Source: Chitinophaga caseinilytica
GTDB lineage: Bacteria > Bacteroidota > Bacteroidia > Chitinophagales > Chitinophagaceae
DNA length: 64,000 nucleotides
Direction of reading: 5' to 3'
Assembly (NCBI RefSeq): GCF_038396765.1
Contig: NZ_CP150096.1
Location: forward strand, 2,153,001-2,217,000
Shown here: positions 1-9,377 of the stretch, piece by piece
How the letters are laid out: each line of letters starts with the position of its first letter
How positions within the stretch are numbered: the stretch's first letter is position 1
The notes under the pieces: generated by a model
Told to the model about the DNA's origin: nothing
The model's input: only the letters and a program-made list of their open reading frames with translations
The model's database searches: none
Made by a program: the position numbers and the translations under genes

Positions 1-2337
1 ATCTATTTCAACTTCATCCGTTTCGTGACGCCCGGCGAAGTAGCGCCGGGGATCGTTGCGGGGCATGTGAACGGGGATTTGTTCCGGTTTACGCCTTCGG
101 CGGGATTCGGGGGACTGAAGCCCGGGGATTCGGTGAAGCTGAACATCGTTTCTTCCGCCTGGGTGACGCATTTTACCGATGCGCCGACGGGCCCGTACAT
201 CGTTTGGGATACCGATCCCGCGAAAGGGCAATCCATCGCCGACTTCGCTGTGGTCCCTTCTTCCAGCGATAAACAATTGCGCCGTACGGCCAGCGAAACG
301 AAAGTGCAGACTTCTCCGGAAGATGTGTACCGCCGCAACGAGGCGCTCCGTTTGCTGCCGGCTTCCGAGTTGCCGAAGATTTTACCGACGCCCGCATCTG
401 TTGTGGAATCCGGGGCAACCGTTGTGCTCGATCCGAAAGAGGGGATCATGTACGAGCCGGAGTTCCGCGCCGAGGCCGATTACCTGGCGCTGCTGATGGG
501 CAACGTTTTCGGGAAACCGGTGCTCACGGCACAGGGCACCACCGGGAAGGCGGCGGTCCGCCTCATGAAAGACGCATCCATCAAAGGGAAAGAAGCCTAT
601 CGCCTCGAAACCGATCAGCAGGGCGTGCGCATCTTCGCAGGAACGAGCACCGGGATTTTTTACGGGATACAATCCCTCCGCCAGCTGCTCCCGCTCACCG
701 CCAAAGGAACGGCCACGCTGCCGGCGGTACTCGTGAAAGACGAGCCCCGCTTCGCTTTCCGCTCTTTCAGCCTCGACGTGGCGCGCAACTTCCACTCCAA
801 AGCCCAGGTGCTGCGGATGCTGGACGTGATGTCGGTATATAAAGTGAATACGTTGCACCTGCACATGAGCGACGACGAAGGATGGCGCGTGGAAATCGCC
901 GGACTGCCCGAACTGACGCAGGTGGGCGGCCGCCGCGGCCATACGCTCGACGAGATGGAATGCATCCAGCCGTCGTACGGTTCCGGCCCCGATGTGAACA
1001 ACGCCACCGGCACCGGCTGGTATAGCCGCGCGGATTACATCGAGATCCTCCGGTACGCGAACGCCCGTCATATCAAAGTGGTCCCCGAAGTCGAAATGCC
1101 CGGCCACGGCCGCGCCGCTATCAAGGCTATGGACGCCCGTTCGGCGAAGCTCACCAAAGCCGGCGATCCCAACGCCAACGAATACCGTCTCAGCGATCCG
1201 GAAGATAAAAGCCAATACCGCTCCGTGCAGGAATGGAAGGACAACGTGATGAATCCCGCCCTTCCTTCCACCTACAAATTCATCGAAAAAGTAACGGCCG
1301 AACTGGCAGCGATGCATCGCGAAGCCGGCGTTCCCCTCGATATTATCCACATGGGCGGCGACGAAACGCCCGGCGGCGTGTGGGAAAAATCCCCCGCCTG
1401 CCAGAAACTGCTGGCCGAAAGCGCGGAACTGAATAATGTAGACGATCTCTGGATTTATTTCTACGATAAGGTGGCCCAGATCGTGAACAAACAAGGAATG
1501 CAGCTCTACGGCTGGGAAGAAGCCGGGATGCGCCGCACGAAGCGCGACGGACAGGGCCTCATGATCGTGAACCCCGTGTTCGGCAACCGCAACTTCCAGG
1601 TGGATGTCTGGAATAACGTAATGGGCGGCGGGATGGAAGACCTGAGCTACCGGCTGGCGAACGGCGGGTATAAAGTGGTACTTTCCGGCGTGGCGAATTA
1701 TTATTTCGACATGGCCTATGCGCGCGATTACGACGAGCCCGGATTTTACTGGGGCGGATATGTCGACATCGATAAACCCTTCTACTTCATTCCCCTCGAT
1801 CTCTACAAGAACGCGAAAGAAGACGACGCCGGCAATCCGCTGCCTGCTTCTACATTTGTGGGGAAAGACCGGTTGACGGAATACGGAGCGTCGAACATCG
1901 TTGGCATCCAATCCGCACTGTGGAGCGAAACGGTGAAATCCCCCCAGCGGGTGGAATATATGGTGCTGCCCAAACTCCTCGGCATGGCGGAACGCGCCTG
2001 GGCGCCCGACCCTTCCTGGACGCAGGACCTTGGCCAATACAACGAAGCGTGGAATAAATTCGCCAATGTGGTGGGGCAACGCGAAATCCCGCGCCTCGCT
2101 ACGCTCAACGGCGGTTACAACTACCGGATCCCCACCGCCGGCGTGAAAAATGATAACGGGAAAGTTTTAACCAACGTACAACTTCCAGGACTGATCGTTC
2201 GTTATACTACCGACGGAAAGGAGCCTTCCGCTAAAAGTCCCGCGTGGAGCGGCCCGATAGATGCGAAAGGGACCCTTCGGTTCCGGGTGTTCGATCAAAC
2301 CGGAAGAGGCGGCAGGACCGTGACGGTACAATATTGA
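1..2337 (+). CDS. Beta-N-acetylhexosaminidase, GH20 (5' end missing)
   Basis: The frame is open from base 1, so the start and signal peptide lie outside the window; the GTG at 25 is internal. Residues 1 to about 100 (counted from base 1) resemble the chitobiase N-terminal carbohydrate-binding domain, followed by a GH20b-like domain. The catalytic barrel starts near residue 250. The GH20 signature His-Met-Gly-Gly-Asp-Glu is at 450-455, with Asp454 and Glu455 as the expected substrate-assisted catalytic pair. The last 70 residues resemble the chitobiase C-terminal domain (RYTTDGKEP). The enzyme should release terminal GlcNAc or GalNAc from chitooligosaccharides or glycans in the periplasm or at the surface. 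A strong terminator follows, so it ends a transcription unit. Confidence 0.93.
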   Translation: MYFNFIRFVTPGEVAPGIVAGHVNGDLFRFTPSAGFGGLKPGDSVKLNIVSSAWVTHFTDAPTGPYIVWDTDPAKGQSIADFAVVPSSSDKQLRRTASETKVQTSPEDVYRRNEALRLLPASELPKILPTPASVVESGATVVLDPKEGIMYEPEFRAEADYLALLMGNVFGKPVLTAQGTTGKAAVRLMKDASIKGKEAYRLETDQQGVRIFAGTSTGIFYGIQSLRQLLPLTAKGTATLPAVLVKDEPRFAFRSFSLDVARNFHSKAQVLRMLDVMSVYKVNTLHLHMSDDEGWRVEIAGLPELTQVGGRRGHTLDEMECIQPSYGSGPDVNNATGTGWYSRADYIEILRYANARHIKVVPEVEMPGHGRAAIKAMDARSAKLTKAGDPNANEYRLSDPEDKSQYRSVQEWKDNVMNPALPSTYKFIEKVTAELAAMHREAGVPLDIIHMGGDETPGGVWEKSPACQKLLAESAELNNVDDLWIYFYDKVAQIVNKQGMQLYGWEEAGMRRTKRDGQGLMIVNPVFGNRNFQVDVWNNVMGGGMEDLSYRLANGGYKVVLSGVANYYFDMAYARDYDEPGFYWGGYVDIDKPFYFIPLDLYKNAKEDDAGNPLPASTFVGKDRLTEYGASNIVGIQSALWSETVKSPQRVEYMVLPKLLGMAERAWAPDPSWTQDLGQYNEAWNKFANVVGQREIPRLATLNGGYNYRIPTAGVKNDNGKVLTNVQLPGLIVRYTTDGKEPSAKSPAWSGPIDAKGTLRFRVFDQTGRGGRTVTVQY

Positions 2338-2360
2338 TATTCAATCATTAAGCTTTCCAT

Positions 2361-2400
2361 AAGGAAGGGTACTGAACGGATCGGTGCCCTTCCTTTTTTT
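2361..2400 (+). terminator. Rho-independent terminator after GH20
   Basis: A 12-bp stem (2361-2372 with 2384-2395, one G-U pair) with an 11-nt loop is followed by a T run to 2400. It also shows that the GTG at 2384, the furthest-upstream start for the next ORF, lies inside the terminator and is unlikely to be used. Confidence 0.85.
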
Positions 2401-2449
2401 GCACCGCCATGCATATTGGTTAAAAATTTGTATTGTTGTTACAGATCAA

Positions 2450-4357
2450 TTGCAATTATTGAAGCGGTTGGGTAAAATAAGCCTGTTAGCTATCCTTAGC
2501 TGTTACCTGTTCATATGCTGTTGTCCGGTGAACGCCAATGCGCAATCGGATACGATCCCGGCCGCGCACAAGAAACGCTGGTTCACGAAGTTCAACAACT
2601 ACGTGGATTCGTTGAAAAGCCGGCGTTTCCGGGATTCCGTACTGAAAGACATTTCCCGGCACAACGATCCTCCCCCGATCGAGGACGACGGCCGGATGAC
2701 CAGGTCTGAGCAGGGATTTTTGCCGCATACCGGCAGAACGGTCCGCCGTGTCCATTTCCGGAAAGTAAAAGTGTTCGGGCCACGGAGCATCAACGATACC
2801 GCTTTTACCACCAGCATGAAGCTCATCCATCTCGCCAACAAACTGCATTTCGATTCGCAGGAATGGGCGATCCGGCAAATGCTCTTTTTCCGGCCCGGCG
2901 ATACCGTGAACGCCTATGCGTTCGCCGACAACGAACGGTATCTCCGTAACCGCCCCTTCCTCCAGGACGCCCGCATCATCACCCTCGAAACCGCCAGCCA
3001 GGATACGGTAGACGTGCTCGTGATCACCAAAGACGTGTTCGAATACGGCTTCGACCTGCGCGAGCTGGCGCCCAGCGGCGTGGGGGCTAAAATATCCAAC
3101 GACAATCTCTTCGGTGCCGCGCAGGGCGTTCAGTTCGGGTTCCGGTGGAAAAGCAGTTACTCCCGGCCATGGGGCACCGAAGCCCGCTACACGAAATACA
3201 ACCTGCTCGGCAGTTTTATCGACGTTTCCGTCGGGTATACCCATCTCAACACCAATTCACAGCTCGATACCGGCGTGTACGAAGGGTCGTACTACATCCG
3301 CCTGGAACGGCCGCTGTACCGGTCTTCCGCCAAAATCACGGGCGGGATTTCGCTGGCGAAAAACTACAGCATCCGCGTGTGGGGCGAGCCGGATTCCCTC
3401 TGGCGGAATTATTCCTATAAACTGGTCGACGTCTGGTCGGGCTGGAACTTCCGTAACCGGTTCGGGTCTGACGGGCATTTCGACGATAAACCCAACGTGG
3501 CATTGCTTTTCCGGTACTCGAACGTGGCGTTCGACGAGAAGCCGGTGCAGGAAAAATACGATGAAGACCCGCTTTACAACGACCGCCATTATTACCTCGG
3601 CCAGATCGCCGTATTCAAGCAGGACTTCTTCAAAAGCCAACGGTTCTTCGGGTTCGGGCGAACGGAGGATATTCCCTACGGCTATTCCGCGGCGCTGTCT
3701 GTTGGCCGGGAGAACTGGATGGACAGGCGGCGGTTGTACACGGCCATCGAGGGGCAGAAATACTGGCCCACGCTGCATAACGGGCTGCTGAGCGTGAACC
3801 TGGGCGTGGGGGGCTTCTGGCAGGGCAGTACCTCGGAAGACCTGGTGATCCATTCCAATGTGAGTTATTTCAGCCGGTTGATGCAGCTCGGGAAGAAGTG
3901 GTATTTCCGCGAATTCGTGTATCTCGATTATCTCGGCACGCCCAATAATTTCTTTTATCGCCCGCTGAGCCTGAACCGTGACTTCGGTACGGGATTCTGG
4001 GGATGGCGGCGCTCGAAGATGAACGGTTACCACCGGTTGTTGCTACGGTCGGAAAGTATTTTGTACAGCCCGTGGAAAGTGTATGGGTTCAAATTCAATT
4101 TCGTGGGAACGGTGGAAGCGGGACAGGTGTCGTGGAAGAACAATTATTTGCTGAAGAACCCCGTGTACCCGGGGTTCGGGCTGGCGGTGCGGATCAAGAA
4201 CGAAAACCTTTCGCTCAATACGCTGCAGATGAGCGCGGCGTACTATCCCAGGAAAACGCCCGGTGTGAACAACCTCTTTTTCGAAATAACGACCATCGTC
4301 GATTTCCGGTTCGACATTTACGGCCTGAAGGCGCCCGCCTTTTTGAGGTTTCAATAG
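2450..4357 (+). CDS. Omp85-like outer-membrane protein with POTRA-like domain
   Basis: This looks like an outer-membrane beta-barrel protein. The frame is open from GTG 2384, but that codon sits in the upstream terminator and no in-frame ATG precedes the signal peptide. A TTG at 2450 or 2459 is the likelier start, giving a hydrophobic leader (KISLLAILSCYLF) ending at NANAQ. After a basic linker comes a POTRA-like segment (VRRVHFRKVKVFGPRSIND, then a NERYLRNRPFLQDA block and a VDVLVITKDVF strand). The remaining roughly 400 residues alternate aromatic and polar residues, as in barrel strands. The closest family is BamA/TamA-like surface-antigen proteins; its cargo cannot be told from sequence. 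The start codon is the main uncertainty. Confidence 0.7.
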   Translation: MQLLKRLGKISLLAILSCYLFICCCPVNANAQSDTIPAAHKKRWFTKFNNYVDSLKSRRFRDSVLKDISRHNDPPPIEDDGRMTRSEQGFLPHTGRTVRRVHFRKVKVFGPRSINDTAFTTSMKLIHLANKLHFDSQEWAIRQMLFFRPGDTVNAYAFADNERYLRNRPFLQDARIITLETASQDTVDVLVITKDVFEYGFDLRELAPSGVGAKISNDNLFGAAQGVQFGFRWKSSYSRPWGTEARYTKYNLLGSFIDVSVGYTHLNTNSQLDTGVYEGSYYIRLERPLYRSSAKITGGISLAKNYSIRVWGEPDSLWRNYSYKLVDVWSGWNFRNRFGSDGHFDDKPNVALLFRYSNVAFDEKPVQEKYDEDPLYNDRHYYLGQIAVFKQDFFKSQRFFGFGRTEDIPYGYSAALSVGRENWMDRRRLYTAIEGQKYWPTLHNGLLSVNLGVGGFWQGSTSEDLVIHSNVSYFSRLMQLGKKWYFREFVYLDYLGTPNNFFYRPLSLNRDFGTGFWGWRRSKMNGYHRLLLRSESILYSPWKVYGFKFNFVGTVEAGQVSWKNNYLLKNPVYPGFGLAVRIKNENLSLNTLQMSAAYYPRKTPGVNNLFFEITTIVDFRFDIYGLKAPAFLRFQ

Positions 4358-4460
4358 GATAACACGCACCGGTAGAAATTTTTTGTATGTTAGTGCGAAC
4401 AAATACGCTGCCGCCCGACGCGGCCCGGAAATCATTTCATACACCCTTACAAAACCATCC

Positions 4461-4880
4461 ATGGGAAAATTCGTAATGTTGAGCCTGGCCCTGCTTATCT
4501 TGTGCGGTGCCTTTCAGATCGGCGGCCGTGGCCGTCAGCAGGCGCTGGCGGCGGTTACTGCGGAGCATGGCCAGCAGGTAGCGGCGCGGAGCGTGGAAAG
4601 CGTGAAGGAAGGGGGGATTTCGTGGATGGACATTCCGGGATGGGCGGGTACGTTTTTTTACGTACTGGGTTATGTGCTGCTGACGATGGGCAAGATCAAA
4701 TCCGACCAGAAAATATACCATTGGCTGAACGCGCTCGGTGCGTTGGGCCTGATCGCCAATGCGCTCTACCTGAGCGATTACCCCAGTTTCGTCGTCAATT
4801 TCATATGGCTGGTGATAGCCCTGGGTGCCATTGTGTGGCTGCTCGTGCGCAGGCGGCGCGCCGTCAGCAAAGCACGTTGA
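4461..4880 (+). CDS. Small inner-membrane protein, CBU_0592-like
   Basis: A 139-residue protein from ATG 4461; the frame extends up to TTG 4383, but 4461 gives a normal N-terminus (MGKFVMLSLALLIL). There is one N-terminal hydrophobic segment, a polar stretch, then three closely spaced membrane segments (TFFYVLGYVLLTMG, LNALGALGLIANALYL, VNFIWLVIALGAIVWLLV) ending in a basic RRRR tail. The C-terminal half resembles the small CBU_0592 membrane domain (YHWLNALGALGL), whose function is unknown. Its 3' end overlaps the convergent tetR gene by 17 nt, so the two transcripts are antisense to each other at their ends. Confidence 0.65.
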   Translation: MGKFVMLSLALLILCGAFQIGGRGRQQALAAVTAEHGQQVAARSVESVKEGGISWMDIPGWAGTFFYVLGYVLLTMGKIKSDQKIYHWLNALGALGLIANALYLSDYPSFVVNFIWLVIALGAIVWLLVRRRRAVSKAR

Positions 4881-5448
4881 GCGCGTGTTTTTTGTATACG
4901 GCCAGCCTCCGGTCGTATTCCGCCTTATCGTCTACCAGCGACAGGTAATAATAGGCGCCGTCTACCAATACGAAAATGATATCGGCCGCGGCCACGGGGT
5001 CTTTTACGGCGAGGGATTTCGATTCGTTGCAGGCCGCGATCATTTCGGCGAGGCGCTGGCGGAGGGAATCGAGCAGGTGCTTGTACCGCTGCCGGATGGT
5101 TTTGTTGCGGAACGCGAGGGAATAGAGGGAATAGGAAGTGCCGTCGTCGAACAGGGAATTCCATTTTTTGGAAAAGATGTTATCCAGCACTTGATCGAGC
5201 GCATCGCGGGGGCCTTCGGCGTCTTTGACGTCGAAAATATGGAGCCAGCGGTCGAGGATGAATTCCACGAGGCCGTAGACAAGGTGCTCCCGCGAGCGGA
5301 AGTAGTGCATGATGAGGCTCGGATTGATCTGGATACTTTCCGCTATTTTTTGAATGGATGCGTTTTCCAGCCCGTCTTTCTTGACAATCTTATAGAACGC
5401 CTTGATGATCTCTTTCTGCCGGGGCTCTTTTAAACTCTTTCTTCCCAT
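4864..5448 (-). CDS. TetR/AcrR family transcriptional repressor
   Basis: A 194-residue protein with the TetR layout: an N-terminal helix-turn-helix (residues about 28-57, ASIQKIAESIQINPSLIMHYF) and an all-helical C-terminal ligand domain. TetR proteins bind palindromic operators as dimers and release them on binding a small hydrophobic ligand. The gene is divergent from the SusC/SusD pair, and the 620-bp gap between them holds two perfect 8-2-8 palindromes (5582-5599 and 5685-5702). It therefore probably controls that pair and perhaps itself. The ligand cannot be inferred. The stop overlaps the convergent membrane protein gene by 17 nt. Confidence 0.88.
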   Translation of the reverse strand: MGRKSLKEPRQKEIIKAFYKIVKKDGLENASIQKIAESIQINPSLIMHYFRSREHLVYGLVEFILDRWLHIFDVKDAEGPRDALDQVLDNIFSKKWNSLFDDGTSYSLYSLAFRNKTIRQRYKHLLDSLRQRLAEMIAACNESKSLAVKDPVAAADIIFVLVDGAYYYLSLVDDKAEYDRRLAVYKKHALNVLC

Positions 5449-5581
5449 TTGTTCGCAAAAACTGGTGATTAGGTTGGATGTAAATCTAGCGGTTAGCCGG
5501 GATATTATCGACTAATTCCCCCAAAATCCCTTAAGATTTAACGTTTCTGTGCAAGCTGCCGCCATGAAGGGAAATAAATTA

Positions 5582-5599
5582 ATTGAATGGTCATTCAAT
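5582..5599. promoter_or_regulatory. Perfect palindrome, candidate TetR operator 1
   Basis: ATTGAATG-GT-CATTCAAT, perfect 8-bp arms with a 2-nt centre. It is 134 bp upstream of the tetR start and is followed at 5626-5633 by TATATTTG, a match to the Bacteroidota -7 box. The arm is the same as in the second palindrome 103 bp downstream. Confidence 0.7.
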
Positions 5600-5684
5600 A
5601 TATTTTTTTATTTCGATTTCAATTTTATATTTGTAGGAACGATGTGTATGTTACATAACCGTTATCAATCAGAATGGATATTTT

Positions 5685-5711
5685 ATTGAATGAACATTCA
5701 ATCTATATTTG
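5685..5711 (+). promoter_or_regulatory. Candidate TetR operator 2 abutting a -7 box
   Basis: ATTGAATG-AA-CATTCAAT (5685-5702) has the same arms as the palindrome at 5582. One base later comes TATATTTG (5704-5711), matching TAnnTTTG. A repressor bound here would block the promoter facing the SusC gene. The expected transcript would have a 5' leader of about 350 nt before the ATG at 6070. Confidence 0.65.
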
Positions 5712-6069
5712 TCCCCGGGAAATTATTTAGACAGGAACGAAAAGCCCGCCGGCACTACAGCGGGTTGTGACGATAAGCATTACGATAGAATAATTAGGTC
5801 AACTTTTTAAAACAAGCCAGACGGCAGTTTTCCGCCACGTTTTGCTGCAGCATGCGGCGAGGGGAACTGTTGCCGGAATGTTCCGCCTGCCGGGCCGCGT
5901 CAGTGGCCGGAATGGGGAGGTATGCCGGGAAATGAAAACACTACAGCTCAACTGATCAATAGCTATACATGCACCACGATACAGGTGGCCGAAGCGGGCG
6001 TGCGAATGCGCGATCTGCTCGGGCCATGCCTTGCCATCACGTTATCTCCTTTACTGTAAAACACTAATT
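5712..6069 (+). other. Long leader of the SusC/SusD unit, no gene seen
   Basis: No convincing ORF lies here. Near 5750 there is a small hairpin (CCCGC with GCGGG, 10-nt loop). The second half is GC-rich with several short inverted repeats. If the promoter at 5704 is real, this is an unusually long 5' untranslated region. I see no match to a riboswitch I know. Confidence 0.35.
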
Positions 6070-9000
6070 ATGAAACAGACAGTGCGCCGTTTACGCGCCT
6101 CGGCCAAACATTACGGCAGCCTCCTCCTGCTGTGGTGCCTCGCCATCGCCTGGGCCGCCTCCGCCCAGGGCCAAAACAGGAAAGCCGCGCTAAAAGGCGT
6201 TGTGCAGGACGATAAAGGCGCCACCATTCCCGGTGCCACCATCGTCATCTCCGCCGATAAACCGGCATTCAAAGCAGGTGCCGTCACCAATGCAGACGGT
6301 ACTTTCTCCTTCGCCAACATCGAGCCCGGGGGGAATTACACCCTGCGCATCACGTCTATCGGCTTCGACCCCGTGACACAGGCCCTTTCCCTCAAAGCCG
6401 GCGATAATACGCTGGCCGCCATCACCCTGCAACCTTCCAGCTCCAGCATGAACGAAGTAGTAGTGGTGGGCTATGGTACGCAAAAGAAAATCGACGTAAC
6501 CGGCGCGGTAGACCAGATCAGCGGCGCCAAACTCGCCGAACGCCCTATCGCCAACGTTTTCCAGGGTTTGCAGGGCGCCTCACCGGGCCTCAACATCACC
6601 TATAGCGGCGGCCGCCCCGGCGCACTGCCCAATCTCAACATCCGCGGGATGGGCACCATCAGCTCCAGCGGCAGCGCACCCTCATCCTCATCGACGGGAT
6701 CGCGTCTACCAACGATGACCTGCTGCGCCTCACCCCGGCCGACATCGAGTCCATCACCACCCTCCGCGACGGTAGCTCCGCCGCCATCTATGGCGCCCGC
6801 GCGGCGTTCGGCGTGTTGCTCATCAATACCAAAAAAGGAAAAGAAGGCAAACAGACGATCTCCTACAACAACTATTTCGCCAAATCGCGCCGCACCCTCA
6901 CGCCAGACCCCATCACCGACCCGTTCATCTTCATGAAAGTGATGCAGCTGTCGGCCGACAATACGCCCTGGCACTACGCCACCTTCGCTTCCTGGCAATA
7001 CGACTGGGGGAAACAGCGTTCGGAAGACCCCTCCGTTCCCGCAGTCAAAACCGATCCCAACGATCCCTCCAAATGGGCGTACATGGGGAACACCGACTGG
7101 AACGATTACTTCTTCGCGAAAGCGAACTTCTCACAATATCATAACCTGTCGATCAGTGGCTCCTCTTCCGGCAAAACCCCTGTCAACTACCTGCTTTCCG
7201 CAGATTATACCAAGGAAAACGGTCTGAACAAACTCGCGAAAGACGACTGGAACCGTTATGGCATGCGCGCCAACATCGGCATCAAACCGCTGAGTTGGCT
7301 GTCTGTAGAGAATAATTTCAACATCTACCAGCTCGTGCAGGACCAGCCAACGTACAACATCCTCGACGTGTATTACACACAACCCATCAACGTAGATAAG
7401 AACCCCGACGGCACCTGGGCCAACACCACCGCAGGCGTACTGGCGGCGCAACTGAAAGACGGCGGGCGGAACAACCAGACGCGCTTCGGGTTCCAGAACC
7501 TCGTGCGCGGCATCGCCACCGCCCTCAACGGCGACCTCACCATCACGGGCTCGGCGAGCATCAAGCGGGAACTGTGGAAATACCATACCGAAAGGCTGCC
7601 CGTACGGATCGGCTACGGCCCCGGCGACGTGCGCGAGATCAACAGCCCGGGTTCCGTGACGGAAACCAACGGTACCGTAAATCAGAATATCTACGACCTT
7701 TTCGCCAACTACCATAAAAAGCTGGGCGAGCACGAATTCAACGTCACCCTGGGATACAACCAGGAATACTACCAATGGGCGCCGGTATCGGCCAGCCGCG
7801 GCAGCCTCATTTCCGCTTCCCTGCCGCATATCAGCCTGGCTACGGGAGATATGACCGTAGACAATAATGGCTATTACGACTACGCGATCCGGAGTTATTT
7901 CGGCCGTGTGGATTATACGTTCAGAGGGAAATATATCCTGAAATATACGCAGCGTGCGGATGGTTCTTCGCGCTTCCCGCCGAGCGACCGCTGGTCGTCG
8001 TACCCTTCCTTTTCCGGCGCATGGATCGTGAGCCGCGAGAATTTCTGGAAAGCGATGGAGCCGGTATTGCCCACTTTCAAGCTGAGAGCGGCATACAGTA
8101 CGCTCGGCAACCAATCCGTCGACTACTATGGTTACATCCAGACCCTTCGGACTACGCAGAGCGGCTATCTCGTCAACGGCAATTTTCCGCTGGTGATAGC
8201 AGGTGCGCCCCGGTTGAACGTGGACCCCACGAATTATACCTGGGAAAACGTTTCCGGCCCCAACTTCGGTGCTGACCTGGGTTTCCTGAAAAACCGCCTC
8301 ACCGTCAACTTCGACTATTACATCCGAAACACCAAAGGCATGCTGGCGCCGGAAACCGTGCTGCCTGGCGTACTTGGTACTTCCGCGCCGCAGCAGAACG
8401 CGGCCGATATGCAGACGAAAGGCTGGGAGCTGGCAATGGGATATGAAAACACCGTCAACCTCGGCAGAAAGCCCTTTAATTTCGCCGTGCGTGGCCGTGT
8501 GTGGGACAGCCGCAGTACCATCACGAAGTATAAAAATCCCCAGGGCTTCTTCTCCGGTTACCGCGAAGGACAGGAGATCGGCGAGATCTGGGGCCTCACC
8601 AGCGACGGACTGTTCAAAGACCAGGGCGAGATCGACAAGCTGGACCAATCCGCCATCATCCCCTGGAATTCCCTGAAAATCGTACCGGGATGGCCGAAAT
8701 ATCTCGACCGCGACGGCAACGGGAAGATCGAGACCGGCAACAGCAAAACCGACCCGAAAGACCTCAGCGTGATCGGGAATACCAGTCCCCGTTACCAGTA
8801 CGGTTTCAACATCGATCTCGGATGGAACAACATCGATTTCTCCGTGTTCTTCCAGGGCATCGGCAAGATGGACTACTATCCGCAGAACTACCTGTTCTGG
8901 GGCCCGTACCAGCAGCCTTACGCCAATATCTATTCCTGGAACCTGGATTTCTACCGCGGTGCCGCGGCAACCGACGCTGAGCGCGCTACTTACCCCAAAG

Positions 9001-9350
9001 CCTACATCGACGCCGGGCTGGCAGACGCCAATCTGAACCCGCGCTATCCTGCGTTGCAGGCCTGGCTGGCAGACCAGCGCACCGGCCAGGGGCTCGCCAT
9101 TCCGCAGACCAATTACCTGCAGAGCGCCGCGTACCTCCGCCTGAAAAACCTCACCATCGGTTATAGCCTTCCGCAATCGTTGATCGGCAGAACAGGGCTC
9201 ACCCGCGCGAGGATCTTCTTCACCGGCGAAAACCTGTACGAATTTTCATCCATCAAACAATACATCGATCCGGAAGCGATCACTTCGGGCAACGGCTGGA
9301 ACTATCCCTTCCAACGGAAATATTCCATGGGTATCAACGTAACGCTTTAA
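6070..9350 (+). pseudogene. SusC/RagA TonB-dependent receptor with single-base frameshift
   Basis: Outer-membrane importer for oligosaccharides or other large ligands, working with SusD and TonB. ATG 6070 gives a signal peptide ending in WAASAQ, then a carboxypeptidase-regulatory-like domain (LKGVVQDDKGATIPGA), then the conserved VVVVGYGTQKK and plug. At the CCC run 6679-6681 the frame breaks: upstream reads in one frame to 6936, downstream continues in another to 9350. Joining at that point (as if CCCC) restores SAP-LILIDG followed by a normal plug (TLRDGSSAAIYGARA) and a full barrel ending in NVTL, about 1093 residues. The rest is intact, so this is either a recent mutation or a sequencing error. 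The SusD gene follows 27 nt later. Confidence 0.88.
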
Positions 9351-9377
9351 TCCATTCCAATCCGAAAAAATCTTCCA

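Noticed and set aside
382..2079. 565-codon minus-strand frame opposite the GH20 gene
   Set aside because: It is the antisense shadow of a GC-rich coding region with strong codon bias; no start signal or recognisable domain. Similar long shadows opposite both SusC genes were rejected for the same reason.
2384..2449. GTG start of the Omp85-like gene at 2384
   Set aside because: It lies inside the GH20 terminator stem; the signal peptide begins later.
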